From contig JASANG010004086.1 in NCBI GenBank assembly GCA_030248215.1, positions 1 through 64,000 on the forward strand: DNA of 64,000 nucleotides. Reading direction: 5' to 3'. Of this stretch, positions 34,717 through 45,675 are shown piece by piece. The position numbers were made by a program, and so were the translations under genes. A model generated the notes under the pieces. It did not search any database. It was given only the letters and a program-made list of their open reading frames with translations, and was not told the origin of the DNA. This stretch comes from Enoplolaimus lenunculus (Eukaryota > Nematoda > Enoplea > Enoplida > Thoracostomopsidae). The stretch's first letter is position 1, and each line of letters opens with the position of its first letter.

Positions 34717-35375
34717 TAAGGTTGCAAACCGGCTCGGACCAAGGCTTGCGGGCACTGGCTTCTGCCGCGCCCGGGCCCAAATGTTGGGACCGCGGGCCGA
34801 AAAAACGGAGCAGTGCGTAACCCTTTCTGCTGGTTTGATATTGTAATAAGATTTAGGTAGGTATTTTTTAACTTTAGTTCCTTTCAATTTTCATAAATAC
34901 AGCGAGGGATACGTTCTGCAAAAATTTCAAACGAGAGTTTTTTGAGTTCCTTTGTCGCAATCGTTTGCACCTATACGGAAGTATAAAAATTGTAGTCCAC
35001 TGTACAAACAAGTGAGCTTGTCGATGATTATCTAATATCTTAAACTGCAGCCGTTTCTGCTGCTACTTCAATTGTTATCCAAGCTCATTAGACGCATGCT
35101 TGGTATCCAACCTATTATGGACGAATCTGAGCCTCGTTTTAGTGAAGGTGGCAACGTAGTAACCGGGACTCGCAGCCTTTTACATCAGTCTGTTATCGGA
35201 GCTCTTGTGGCTCTGGAGGAAGCTGCACTGAACAATATTTGGTGAAATATGAAAATAGTGTTGTTTATATGGTTTGTTTTATGTTTTGTTTTCTGCTGTA
35301 AACCAATATAAAATTCGCGGGTCCGGGCCGAGTGTGATGGCCCGGGCCGTAAAAACGGACCGGTTCCAACCCTGG
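34717..35375. mobile_element. GGTTG-TIR element (hAT-like) enclosing an open frame
   Basis: Left end AGGTTGCAAACCGG and right end CCGGTTCCAACCCT are inverted. Both ends continue into GC-rich CGGGCC strings and an AAAACGG motif, unlike the AT-rich surroundings. The enclosed 450 bp includes a well-bounded open frame (35051-35245). Target duplication unclear (ATGTA on both sides at slightly different offsets). Confidence 0.5.
35051..35245 (+). CDS. Possible terminal exon, unrecognised protein
   Basis: Behind a good acceptor (AAACTGCAG) a 64-codon frame reads PFLLLLQLLSKLIRRMLGIQ, then DESEPRFSEGGNVVTGTRSL and ALVALEEAALNNIW before TGA. It has a hydrophobic stretch and an acidic amphipathic tail and looks coding. 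It lies inside the TIR-bounded element at 34717-35375, so it may be a captured host exon or a real exon with repeats on either side. I recognise no family. Confidence 0.3.
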   Translation, partial: PFLLLLQLLSKLIRRMLGIQPIMDESEPRFSEGGNVVTGTRSLLHQSVIGALVALEEAALNNIW

Positions 35376-35676
35376 ATGTAGTCTAAGTGACATAGCAGCA
35401 AAAGGTGTTTTAAAATTGCGCTACAAATTTAGTGCCGGAGGTTAGGCGACTCTTTGGCAGTTGCTTGCCTAAAGCAAAGTTTGATGTTTGCAGATTACTT
35501 ATTCAAGTTATACCGCCACAGGAAGGTGACCCCGGGGGTAATTAAAACAGCTCGCTATGTTTTATATAAATAAAATCAGTAGAACCACGAATATTTCTCA
35601 CTTATTAAAGTGGGTTGTCTCGAGATATATTGTTTGAATACTAGGCTATTCTGTTTTCTAGTTTTACACATATGGT

Positions 35677-36390
35677 TATTGAGCGAAGCTCGTAGTTTCG
35701 CGAAGCCTTTTATGCTTTGTACTCGTTAGTCGAAAAGTGGATGTCCGTCCGGCGGTAATCTGAGGAATCGCTGAATGGATTTTGATAAACTTTTTTGTTT
35801 GTAAGCTCATTATCCTTCGTGTTAACCTCGTATGGGTGTTTTAAAATTCTAAACAGTTTACAAGCTACTGGCTTATTTGCATAATCGGTTAAGCCTAGCT
35901 TAGGCGTTACATTTTTTCACTATACATATCAGGGTTACAAGCATTCCGATTTCCGTAAGCGATATGATTTTAGTACTGAAGGGTTTTTAAGTGTGAGAAA
36001 ACGGAATGAATTGTTCATAAACCTCTAAAATAGATAAATGAATTTGTAGCTACTAACTAATTAGCATAGCCATGCCAAAACTATGGTAGTTAAGTTGGGA
36101 GTTATCATTTTATAAGCGTTTGTGCGCTGTTAGCTTTAAGGTTTTGGGCATGAGAAATTTAAATATAGCGTTTAGAAATTGGAACACTACGTACATTAGC
36201 ATATTACCTATTGCTAGCATGTGAATGCATCCCATTTTTAAATTATTGGTTTCTCGGTGTAGAGCACTACCTCCGAAGGGTTTTTGGATAAGAAACACTT
36301 AAATATGTTGCTCATATTTTTGTAAGTCTAAAAATTCGTAGGATATTCGCTAATTAGCATACTAACTATTAATAATATTGCATTTGAACT
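35677..36390 (-). mobile_element. Helentron/HINE-like repeat, copy C (old)
   Basis: It starts TTATTGAGCGAAGCTCG with tagtttcgcgaagccttttatg, then the reversed family tail (ggatgtccgtccgg; cgctgaatggattttgataa; ttaacctcgtatgggtgttt), and three or four strongly diverged units. More eroded than the other copies. Confidence 0.55.
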
Positions 36391-37344
36391 TATTGTCAGT
36401 AAGTGGGTTCAAGATATTAGGAGTCCAGACAGATTGGCTCCATTTTTCAGCAACTTTGTAGTTTCAGATCTCTTCAGGAGTTTAGAGTCTAAAGAATTCA
36501 TTTCTGCAAAATTTCAGTTTTAAAAGATCAAAAAATTTTCTTTAAAAGATCAACTAATAACTATATTATAAAATTTAAATTTATTACTTAAATTTAAGCA
36601 AAAATTGTTTTGAAGACGCACTATTTGCGCGAATATTGCTTAATTTTGAACGGTTTTGTAGGAGTTTATAGGTCGTTTGAAAATTCTTAAAACTCGAGTA
36701 ACCTTTTGAACTTGCGTGTAACCGAAAGGTGTTCGGATCTGCGGAGCAGTGCTTAATCGTATTTCCCGGCTAAGTGCTATCGGTTAAGTTTTTGTGGTTT
36801 ATTTTTTCACATGCTTAGTTTGTCCAGATCGCAGCCTGTAAACGTGTATGAGCTTTTGGTTTTGTATCGACGGTGCATCCGAGTATTCTAATTACTTTCA
36901 GGTATCGTAATTTAAGTTTAACTGTGCAATACTAATTGCGACTAAAGTTATTGGTTAAGGTTTGATTTTGTTTTGTGCTTAGGTTACAGGCAGTATTGAA
37001 AGACGGTTTAGGAGTACCGAATGTAAACTATTTTAATGGAAACCATCGGCCAAGGTCTCTAATTTTGCCTTGAAAACCATTTGACGTGCAAGCGGTTTTA
37101 TTCGAACGTCATCAAATCTTTAGTTTTAAGGGATCAATATTATTGAGTTGGATTCATTTACGCAAAAGTTTATTTCTTCATAACTAATTATTGCAGAAAA
37201 GTACGTCCAGGGGGGGCAATTTTTCCGATAATTTGTACGAAGAAAGTACAGATTTTAATGTATCAGTTTATTAATTACTGACGTTCGCAGCGTTGCATTC
37301 CATTTACAGATTACACAAATAAAACATTGATCATAATATATATA
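36391..37344. other. Gene-free stretch upstream of ADI1
   Basis: No coding frame or recognisable repeat. It should hold the ADI1 promoter; I see no convincing TATA box or other motif. Confidence 0.4.
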
Positions 37345-39306
37345 ATGGTTCAAAACAAAGCGTGGCTTTTGGATACTTCATCTCAGGGGGATCAACAAGA
37401 ACCAGGTTATACTGATCCAGTTTGTCATGTATCAGTAGAGGAGCTTGCAAAAATAGGTGTCAAATATTTTAAGGTATTATTTTGTTATGTTTATTTATGA
37501 CACTTTGGTTTAGAGGTAAATATTTATTATTAAAGCTGGAACAACCCACATATGTATTTTGGGCTGCGTTCTAGCGGATTGTTAAGAATTTTTATTTTCG
37601 TCACGTTGACTAGTATGTATTGTTCTAGAGTTTTGTGGATATAAACGAGTTTGATTACTGACGTACTTTTACGAACTTGGTGTCTCAATTATTGTGATTC
37701 CAAATCTAATACGCCATGGGTAGTGGGTGAAGTAACGAACGTAATGTTTAGTGTGAAATAATTGGTGTACATGAGTTGTTTTATTTAAATTCCAGCTGAA
37801 CCCGAAAAATTTCGAGGAAGACCTGCTCAAAATTCGATCAGAATACGGTTACAATTATCAAGACGAAGTTACATGCTCACCAGGAAAACTTGCTAACTAT
37901 GAAGCAACGGTGAGTGGGTTATTTCTCCTTCTGTTTACGGTCCTTTGTAGTTAAGTGAAACTATGACCTTTATCAAAAGTTGATGATAGCTATATGGACA
38001 ATCCCTCAGTATTAGTTTGAGGGGTGCCTTCCAATTGCAGCATACAGTATTATATATAAGCTTTAGAATGTAAATCGGAGCAACTTCAGTTCAGATTGTA
38101 AATATTGGTACAAAGTGCCTTCTCCATAAATAAAGATGGGTATATTATCTTCTATTTAAGATAGATCATCAATTCTTGCTTTTATCAACTTCAGCGAAAT
38201 AATTCGTTTGTCCAGTATACGCAACTGAAAAACTTTATATTTTTTCAGTTAAAATCGTTCTACGTAGAACACATTCACGCCTACGATGAAGTTCGATATT
38301 GCGTCGATGGGTCAGGTTATTTCGACGTTAGAAATCAAAATGATCAATGGGTGCGCGTGCAGTTCGTTCCGGGAGATTTAATCATTCTTCCGGGCGGAAT
38401 GTATCATCGTTTCACTACTGATTTAAAAGTAAAACTTTGTTATTCTAAAGTTGCTTCTCGACAGATGAAATATGTTTTGTTTGGGTCAGCTGCCGCCGAT
38501 ATCAATTATTTCTGTTAGGAACAAATTGTTTCAAATAGAATGGTTAGTATTGTATAGAGTGCAACCGGAGGTGAAAATATCCGTGCTGAAGCGAACAACA
38601 AATTTTACCAGAACCAGAGGCCAACAAATTTTGCCTTAGCCGAAATTACAACTGGGTAGTTTAAATTATGTTAAATTTGTTAATTTTGACAATAACGTGC
38701 AAAATATTCTAAGTGTTTTTCATCATTCTTGTTTTAAAAGTCTAAACACGTGAAATTTGAAGATTATTCCTAAAATGCAGACTAACTACCGGAACGACAC
38801 TACATACCTTTATGTACAACCGGAGGTCTGTCTGCGGTTCCGTCACAAAATCGACCTGCGGCTACGGTAGCATTTTTGCCATTGAACTTTTCAGTGAGTT
38901 TGTAACTTTGGGCAAAGTTTGTAGGCTTTGTCAAGAATTTTCAAGAAAGGTCTTAAAACTAAATTTTCAAAGCTTTCCGGATTATTGTCAAATCTGATAC
39001 CATTTATATTTATTACTTACCTAATTTTGGTTCAGCTCCGGATCTGACTTCGGCAAAATTGCTGACCTTCGGCTTCGGTATTTTATCCTTCCGGTTTCAG
39101 CCTGCTTATTTATTATGTACGTCGTCCTGAGTGTAGCACACTATGACACGGTGTTTGCTAACTCGGTGATTTCTTCTGCGAATTTTTAGAATTATGTTGT
39201 GGCCAGGAGATTGTTTAAAAATGATCCTGATTGGACTCCAATACATCGACCGGAAGCTGATAATCACATTATAAGACAAAAATACTTAAAACTATATTGT
39301 TCATGA
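37345..39306 (+). CDS. ADI1: Acireductone dioxygenase (ARD)
   Basis: Four exons, 37345-37473, 37796-37909, 38249-38428 and 39190-39306, all in phase 0, give 179 residues, the length of human ADI1. The enzyme is a metal-dependent cupin of the methionine salvage pathway that oxidises acireductone to formate and the 2-keto precursor of methionine. The metal ligands are present: His89, His91 and Glu95 in [12 protein letters not shown] and His134 in GGMYHRF. Other family strings: [26 protein letters not shown], and [12 protein letters not shown] (human WTAYNRPADHF). No break. The third intron contains TACAACCGG-type repeat ends. Confidence 0.95.
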
Positions 39307-41026
39307 TCACTGTTTTTGTATAAAGGAAAATATTTTAAATGTTTAGTGGAACGCAAAAGAAAATATTTGTAAGTTTGAACCATATACACATGTATTTCTG
39401 TAGCTGTTTGTGTATGGTTAATTTGTAACCAGATTTTCGTTTCTGTTTGTGTTTCTGGTAAAGATTGATGTTGGTTTTCGTTTTAGAAATATAATATATT
39501 CGTTTTTCTGCGTGCCTTGGCTTGTATCCAGCAGAATTCAGGTACTTGCCGTTGTAAAATGTTTACAAAGCTAAACAAAGTAGGTATAACTTCATATTGT
39601 TTAGTGCTTTTTGACGACATAAACCAATTATGTGAAAATTTCCATATCTTGCTCATTTTGATTTTAAAATTATTTTTAGAACCTTCGCTTTAAATATTAG
39701 TTTCTTACTGACGCAGGCTGTACTCCGACTGCTGTTTGATGCCTATATGTGTTTCAGATATATTTTTGCTTAAGTTTTCCCATGTCCAATAATAAATAAT
39801 CGTTCCGCTCTTTTGGCGATATCTCTCATTTGATATGGCGGTCGTACACACTCAAATAAAACTCTCCGACGTTCCCTGGTTCTACTGGGCGGGAAACCGA
39901 GGTGAAAACTTGGAGTCCGAGACGGAGGCGGACATTCGGTTGTACCCTCACAATTAGCTCATGATTTTCCCGTATACATGCTTGATTTGGATTTCATGAT
40001 ATTTTTCTCAAATACGAATAACGATTTTGACATTTTTATTAACTTTTAATAATGATATAATAACTTTTAGTAAAAACTATGTTTGATTCAGATTGTTCTT
40101 TATTTTATAAGCACATTAACTTCAAACATACGATGAATCCATAACAATTAGCACACCACTAGCGGAACAGTCACTGTTCCATTTCTAGCCCATGTTTTCT
40201 TCAGAATCCCCTGTAGAACTCGGCTGTCCTTGCTTTTCCTTCAAACGCTAACGTTCGCTGTTTAAATAACAGCGTCTGTTTACTGGCTAGAACATGGTCT
40301 AGTTTTCAAAATTGAAACTAGTCAAATTTAAATGGCTGATATTTTGAATTTGAAGCAATATTCCGTAATGATTGGTCGATGTACATTTTAGCAATTAAAG
40401 ATAATTCAGTCTGATAGGAGAGTAGAATTGGCATAATTCAATTTGATAGGTGAGTAGATCTTCAGACACCATATCTGTCTCTGACTCTGGAAATATTCTA
40501 TCTCATCTCCGATGTATTTTGTCGGCAGGCACCTCGCCAAGATTTATTTTTGTTTTTAAATTTTTTAAAATCCATTTTACATGATGTGGCCAATGTATAC
40601 AACAGGGTCGTAGCAGCAGTATAAGCATATTCCTAAGACTAAGCCTAACTCTACGCGTGTTCTTTGAGCAGCAGAACTACGAGCACCTCGTCTAGACGTC
40701 TCATTTGAAGTGGTTCAAATAATATCTAAAACGAATCGAGTTGTTGCAGTTTCAAGATGCTTACAAAAGTAAGTCATATTTGAAATTCAGTTTAGCTTGT
40801 TTTTGATGTTTAGTCACTATCGTCAAAGGCTGTTATCTAAACACTGTTCTTAAACTCTGCGATTGTTTTATGTTCGTAGCAATCGTTTTGCGTTTCAATA
40901 AACCCATCACTAATCTCTAAAGGACTAAATTGATCATGAAAACGGTTCTGTACCGGCTAGGGCTAGGAAAAATTTTCGGGGGCAAATGGGGCTTAGCCAA
41001 TTTTGCTGGTACGGAAATATTCGGCT
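39307..41026. other. Gene-free stretch after ADI1
   Basis: ADI1 3' UTR, then non-coding AT-rich sequence. A TACAACCGG-family right end (GACATTCGGTTGTACCCTC) ends at about 39952. No gene seen. Confidence 0.4.
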
Positions 41027-41409
41027 AGTAACCAAATAACAGTGGGACTCCATTTTGAGACCCAATCAATAGGAGTATTGTATTTCTAATTATAGTCCAT
41101 AAGTATAAATTGTATTCATTAGTCCTAATTAGAGTCCACAAAAGAGACCATAAGCAGAAGAATGGTCTTGACTGCTCAACTATGTAAGAAACACTCAGAA
41201 AACCCGCCTAAATATTTTAAAATCTGAAATAAAATTACGGATATTTCAATCAACATATGCTTCGGAACAAAACAGTTCTGTCCTAAAGAAATAAAATAAA
41301 AAAGAAGGTTGTAGGGTTCAACTAACATGGAATAAGTTTAAAATATTAACAGTCCGTAACCAAATAACAAAAGGGGTTGAAATATCAGTCCTCTTCCCAG
41401 GGTGACTAA
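41027..41409 (+). mobile_element. MITE family 1, copy 3 (diverged)
   Basis: It has CCAAATAACAGTGGGACTCC, ttttgagacccaatcaatagg, aacagtccgtaaccaaataac and gaaatatcagtcctcttccc in the family order. Terminal repeats are worn. It directly precedes the LINE. Confidence 0.6.
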
Positions 41410-41710
41410 TAGTCAACAACGAATAGCTTATGAAATGTTTCTTAAGTTACAGCCCCAGTACCCAACAAAGCGCTTCCCAAGTCTGGGGACCCTGCCCCGA
41501 TAGCTAAGGCGACTGTCGTGGGCGGTAAAACTAGCCCACCACTAGGATCATTGGAAACCAGGGCGCTGTAATGTGTTATTTACTGGATACTTAGCTCTTA
41601 AAATGTTGCTTCAGTGGAAGAAAGCCAAATTTTTAATACTTCATAGCACTGTCATGTTTTGTCATTATAACTGGCAAACCCTGCTGTTTTTCAGATGAGT
41701 AACATTATTT

Positions 41711-41768
41711 TAAATAATAATAATAATAACAATAATAATAATAAATAATAATAATAATAATAATAATG
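41711..41768. repeat. (AAT)n microsatellite
   Basis: About eighteen AAT units with one AAC and one AAAT interruption, between the LINE leader and its ORF1-like region. Confidence 0.95.
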
Positions 41769-41799
41769 GTGGCGATTCAATTCCCCTCCTGGTGGTATA

Positions 41800-42390
41800 G
41801 TGGACATCGAGAAAGCCGATGAAGATTCCGATGAGGGCGTAAAGATTCTCCGTGATTCTTCGGAAAATCTGAGCTTGGAATATGAGGAGGCTGTGGAAGA
41901 GGGAGCGCCGTGCGCCATCGTACCTTCTACAGCCACCGATATCGAGGGGGCTATTTGCGCCACCGGACCCGAAATTGTAGCCATTTCAGAGGGAGGCGCC
42001 TTGCACTACCGGACCTTCTGTAGCCAATTTTCTAGCCTCAAGTTTGCTTTCGGCTAGAGCTAAAGCTTGAGTCTTACAGCAAAATTCAAGTCTAAGATTA
42101 GTGCCACCGTACCGGTCGTTAACCGGGAGGGGGGCAAATTGGAAAGACGATTACGTGGGGGCAATAAAAAACAGGTGCCCAGATAAAAAAAGTGGATTCA
42201 GGTACAAGGTTATATCAAGCTTCCTGATAGAGCTTCTAAACCACCGCGTTTAATGGTGGTGAATAGACCTCCCATGGAGCCTGGGACATCCTCGGATACC
42301 TCGGCCAGGCAACTCATGGGCTTAGCCAAACGAACGAGAGAGGGTACTGGTGACACACCTGAGTCGGATAAAGATCCGGGTAAATAGAGC
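41800..42390 (+). pseudogene. LINE ORF1-like remnant
   Basis: An acidic frame (DIEKADEDSDEGVKILRDSS, EEGAPCAIVPSTATDIEGA) ends at 42057. Another frame reads PPRLMVVNRPPMEPGTSSDT, then MGLAKRTREGTGDTPESDKD near 42240-42385. These look like pieces of a LINE ORF1 protein separated by frame changes. No zinc knuckle was seen in it. Confidence 0.45.
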
Positions 42391-42899
42391 TATAAAGATA
42401 TAACGAACAAAGCTCCACAACCAATAAAGTGGATGTCATACAAGAAGTCATCAGTGAAGCAACATATCATGCTTCAAGTAGTGATCACACACATTTTGAG
42501 GGAATTCGACAATTGTCGAACCTTCATGGTTGTCTTTAACCCGAGAAATAAAGCTTATACTGAAGAGTTAATGTTTAGTCGACTTATTAACCAGAATATA
42601 TGCATAGATTTTGATGGTAGGTTCCCTTTCTTGGAACAGGAGCTGTAGCTTTAATATTTTCTTTGCTATGCCGAGTCAAGCCGTCGAGAGATGAAAAACA
42701 AGGTTAATGACGAGTCATTCTTTGAGTTATGAAGGCTGTAGATTCGCGATGCTCGCGGGTCGGTTGCAGCTGATAACTGAATTTTCTAAACAAATGATGG
42801 CTGTGGTTGATCAATCTCAAGCCGTAAATGTAGTTTAGATAAATTTTGCAGTATTGTAAATCAGAAGTAAATGGTTAGCAGATCAAGTTTATACTATAG

Positions 42900-45290
42900 T
42901 CTTGATCCAAGAGCCTTATTTAGAATTTCGAAAAGTAGCCGGTTTGTCATTAAAATACCATAGAATAGTGTCTGATATAGGAGACAATAGAATTAGGGCT
43001 TGTATCGTTGTTCTTCGTAAACTTCTGTGGAGGAGGATAAATCAAGTATATTCGCCGGATGGTGTTGCTAGTGCAGTTGGTGTAAGTTCACATGATTAGC
43101 ATAGCACAATAATTATAGCATCGACTTTTAGTAACGACACAATGCCTCCAAAGAAAGCCTTGACTAAAATTGTTAATTATTGTAGTCAGCATAATCTGAA
43201 ATTAGTATTTGGTTGTGATGCAAAAAGCTGATATGGATTTAGTTGAGGCTCAATTTGCAACTGCAATAAATTTCGCGGTTGAACAGTCATGCAAATTTTA
43301 AACAGTTCAAATCGTTAAGGCAAAGCAATATGGTGGAATTCTCAATTAGCTGTTCTCAGGAGTAAATGTAGAAAAGCTTTTCACACTGCTAATAGATATA
43401 GAAGTGATTCCTTATGGCAGAAGTTTCAAAATTCAAAGGTGTTATAAAGATAAAATCAGAACAGCAAAATCTGAATCTTGGAAAAGATTTATGAGCAAAT
43501 AGGAGACTCACCACATAATGCAAGATTGTGTAGAATTATATCTGTTAGATCAAATTTGGAACGAGGATCGCTTGTTAAGATAGATGGTTCACATCTACAA
43601 GAGATAAAGACATTTTAAGATTTATTAAACACACATATTCCAGAATGTGTGTCGTGTCAATTGACCCCATCTGGGGGCAGATTTTCAACATATACTAGAC
43701 AGGTTGATCCATTTGTTAATCAGTTGATTAACACAGATTCGATTAACTGGGCTTTTGCTTCTGCTTATCAAGATGGTATTTCACCCAGATACCTGTATAC
43801 GCGGTACTTTTGATAATGTGAACTTAAGTTCAATTGAAAAAGCACTTAAGAGATTTATTAATGTAGAATCGTTCATTATTGACTTGATGATGCAGTTACT
43901 AAATACTAGAATAGTGACTGCAAAATTAGGACGCAGCAATAGAAATGTATTAGCGAGAAAAGAACGCCCACAAGGTGGTGTTGTCTCGCCACTCTTGTGG
44001 GTAATGGTTATTGATTCATTAATTCAAGAACTAAATCGTAAAAATATTATTTGCCAGGTTTATGCTGATGATGTTGCTATACTATTTACTACAGGTTGAA
44101 CCTAATACAGGTGCCAGACGGGCAAATGAGTCAGTGAAAATAGTTGGCGAGTGGTGTCGTTAGAATAGTTTAAAAGTTCAACCATCAAATAGCAATATAG
44201 TACTTTTTAACTAGAAAATGGTACAGCCAATTCTACCAGTTATTATAATCGATGGAGTAGCTTTAGCAATATCAGAATCAGTAAAATATCTAGGCGCAGG
44301 TGCAACTCTGGATAAAAAATTACGGTGGAATACGCATAGTGAAGCAGTATGCAAATTAGCAATGAATAGTTTAATACAATGCAACAAGATTATTGGGAAA
44401 AGCTGCGGCAGTGGAGCATCAACAGTTCCTTAAGATTAATCAAAAAAGACCTAAATAAAATTCAGAGACTGACGGTATCAAGAATGGAAAGTACCATTAA
44501 CACAAACAGAGGCACTGGGTCAGGTGTATTCATTGAAAATATGATAAGCTTATCTGTCTGTTTGGGGCAATTTTCGTCGGTTTTCAAGCGGAAATTATAG
44601 CCGTCGATGAAGCTGCTTCAGAATTAATTAAGCGAAATGTTAAAGAGAAAACGATCGTCATCAAATCTGACAGTCAGGCTGCCATTAAACACTTGATCGA
44701 ATTTGGGGCAACTCCAAAATAATTAAGAGTTGTCTAAGGCATCTACAAGATTTTTCAGCTACAAATAAAGTCTCCTTTATATGGATTAAAGGATATTAGG
44801 CTAATTATGGAAATGATGTGACTGATGAGTTAGCTAGGATTGGAGCTCAAATGAGGTTCACTAGGCGAGAACCTATTGTAGGTGTGCCACACAGACAAAT
44901 TAAAGACATGATCCAAAATTGGTGCATTCACACACAAACCAAAGATGGCGACGGTTGGAAATCTGTCGAGCCACAAAGATATTTTTCAGTAACCTGGAAC
45001 AGAAACATAATAGCCTCATACTGCGACTTAATAGAACTAGGGTTAGGCTACTAACACAAATAGTCACTGGACATTGTCCACTAAATAAGCATATGCATAA
45101 AATGGCTCTCTCAAATACGAGCATGTGTGATTACTGTGGAATGGAAGAAGAATCTGTAGAGCACTTCTCGACCAGATGTTCGGTTTATAGTGCAGCTCGT
45201 CATAGAGTATACGGATCACATACGTTGTGTAAAATTGATAACAATATAAAGAAACTGAATAGGTTTATAACAGAGTTATTAAGATTTTAG
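42900..45290 (+). pseudogene. LINE ORF2 remnant: endonuclease, RT, RNase H, CCHC
   Basis: Endonuclease: LIQEPYLEFRKVAG at about 42905 and KLVFGCDAKS at about 43200 (compare family GCDANAHH), the latter followed by a stop. RT: RGTFDNVNLSS, RPQGGVVSPLLWVM, ICQVYADDVAILF with the catalytic Y-A-D-D (about 44061-44072), then SVKYLGAGATLDKKLRWNTH. RNase H: IKSDSQAAIKHL and YGNDVTDELARIGAQ. Tail: GHCPLNKHMHK, then CDYCGMEEESVEHFSTRC. At least six frame changes or stops separate these blocks. Confidence 0.85.
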
Positions 45291-45675
45291 TTCAGATATT
45301 CTAGTTTTCAGAGACTGTGTAACGGACCAATTGTGTGTAAACACCTCGAGGTCGCTCTCATTTGATATCTATCTATCATCTATAGTAATGTATGGGGCTA
45401 GGCCAACTTTTTCTCAAGGAAAATGGAGTTATAGAAGAAACTTTCCTCGAGAAAATCACGATGGGGTACTAAAAATAAAAATCAGTTCCACCGGAAACAA
45501 TTAATATAGTACATCTGTTATATTTTTAAAGAATCAGGAGAATTTGCTTCACTGATAGGATTTGTATGTGTTTCTGTGTAAAGATTCGCAGTTGAAACCA
45601 AAAATTGCTTACAGGATGAACAATATATTTTCCACTTTTCTTATTAACTATAGTAGGAACATTCTTTAACAAAAT

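Larger units (their letters stand above)
41420..45400 (+). mobile_element. Decayed LINE with EN, RT, RNase H and CCHC (I/LOA/R1-type)
   Basis: In order on the plus strand: a GC-richer leader (41470-41570), an ORF1-like region (41800-42390), an APE-type endonuclease (about 42900-43240), reverse transcriptase (43755-44435), RNase H (about 44580-44845) and a terminal CCHC knuckle (about 45120-45180). Domain order with RNase H after RT points to the I superclade (I, LOA, Loner, R1 relatives). Many frameshifts and stops interrupt it, so it is dead. The 3' end is approximate and no poly-A or target duplication was found. Confidence 0.85.

Noticed and set aside
41420-41570. Separate RNA gene in the GC-richer segment before the LINE
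   Set aside because: No tRNA or snRNA signature; position and orientation fit a LINE 5' leader.
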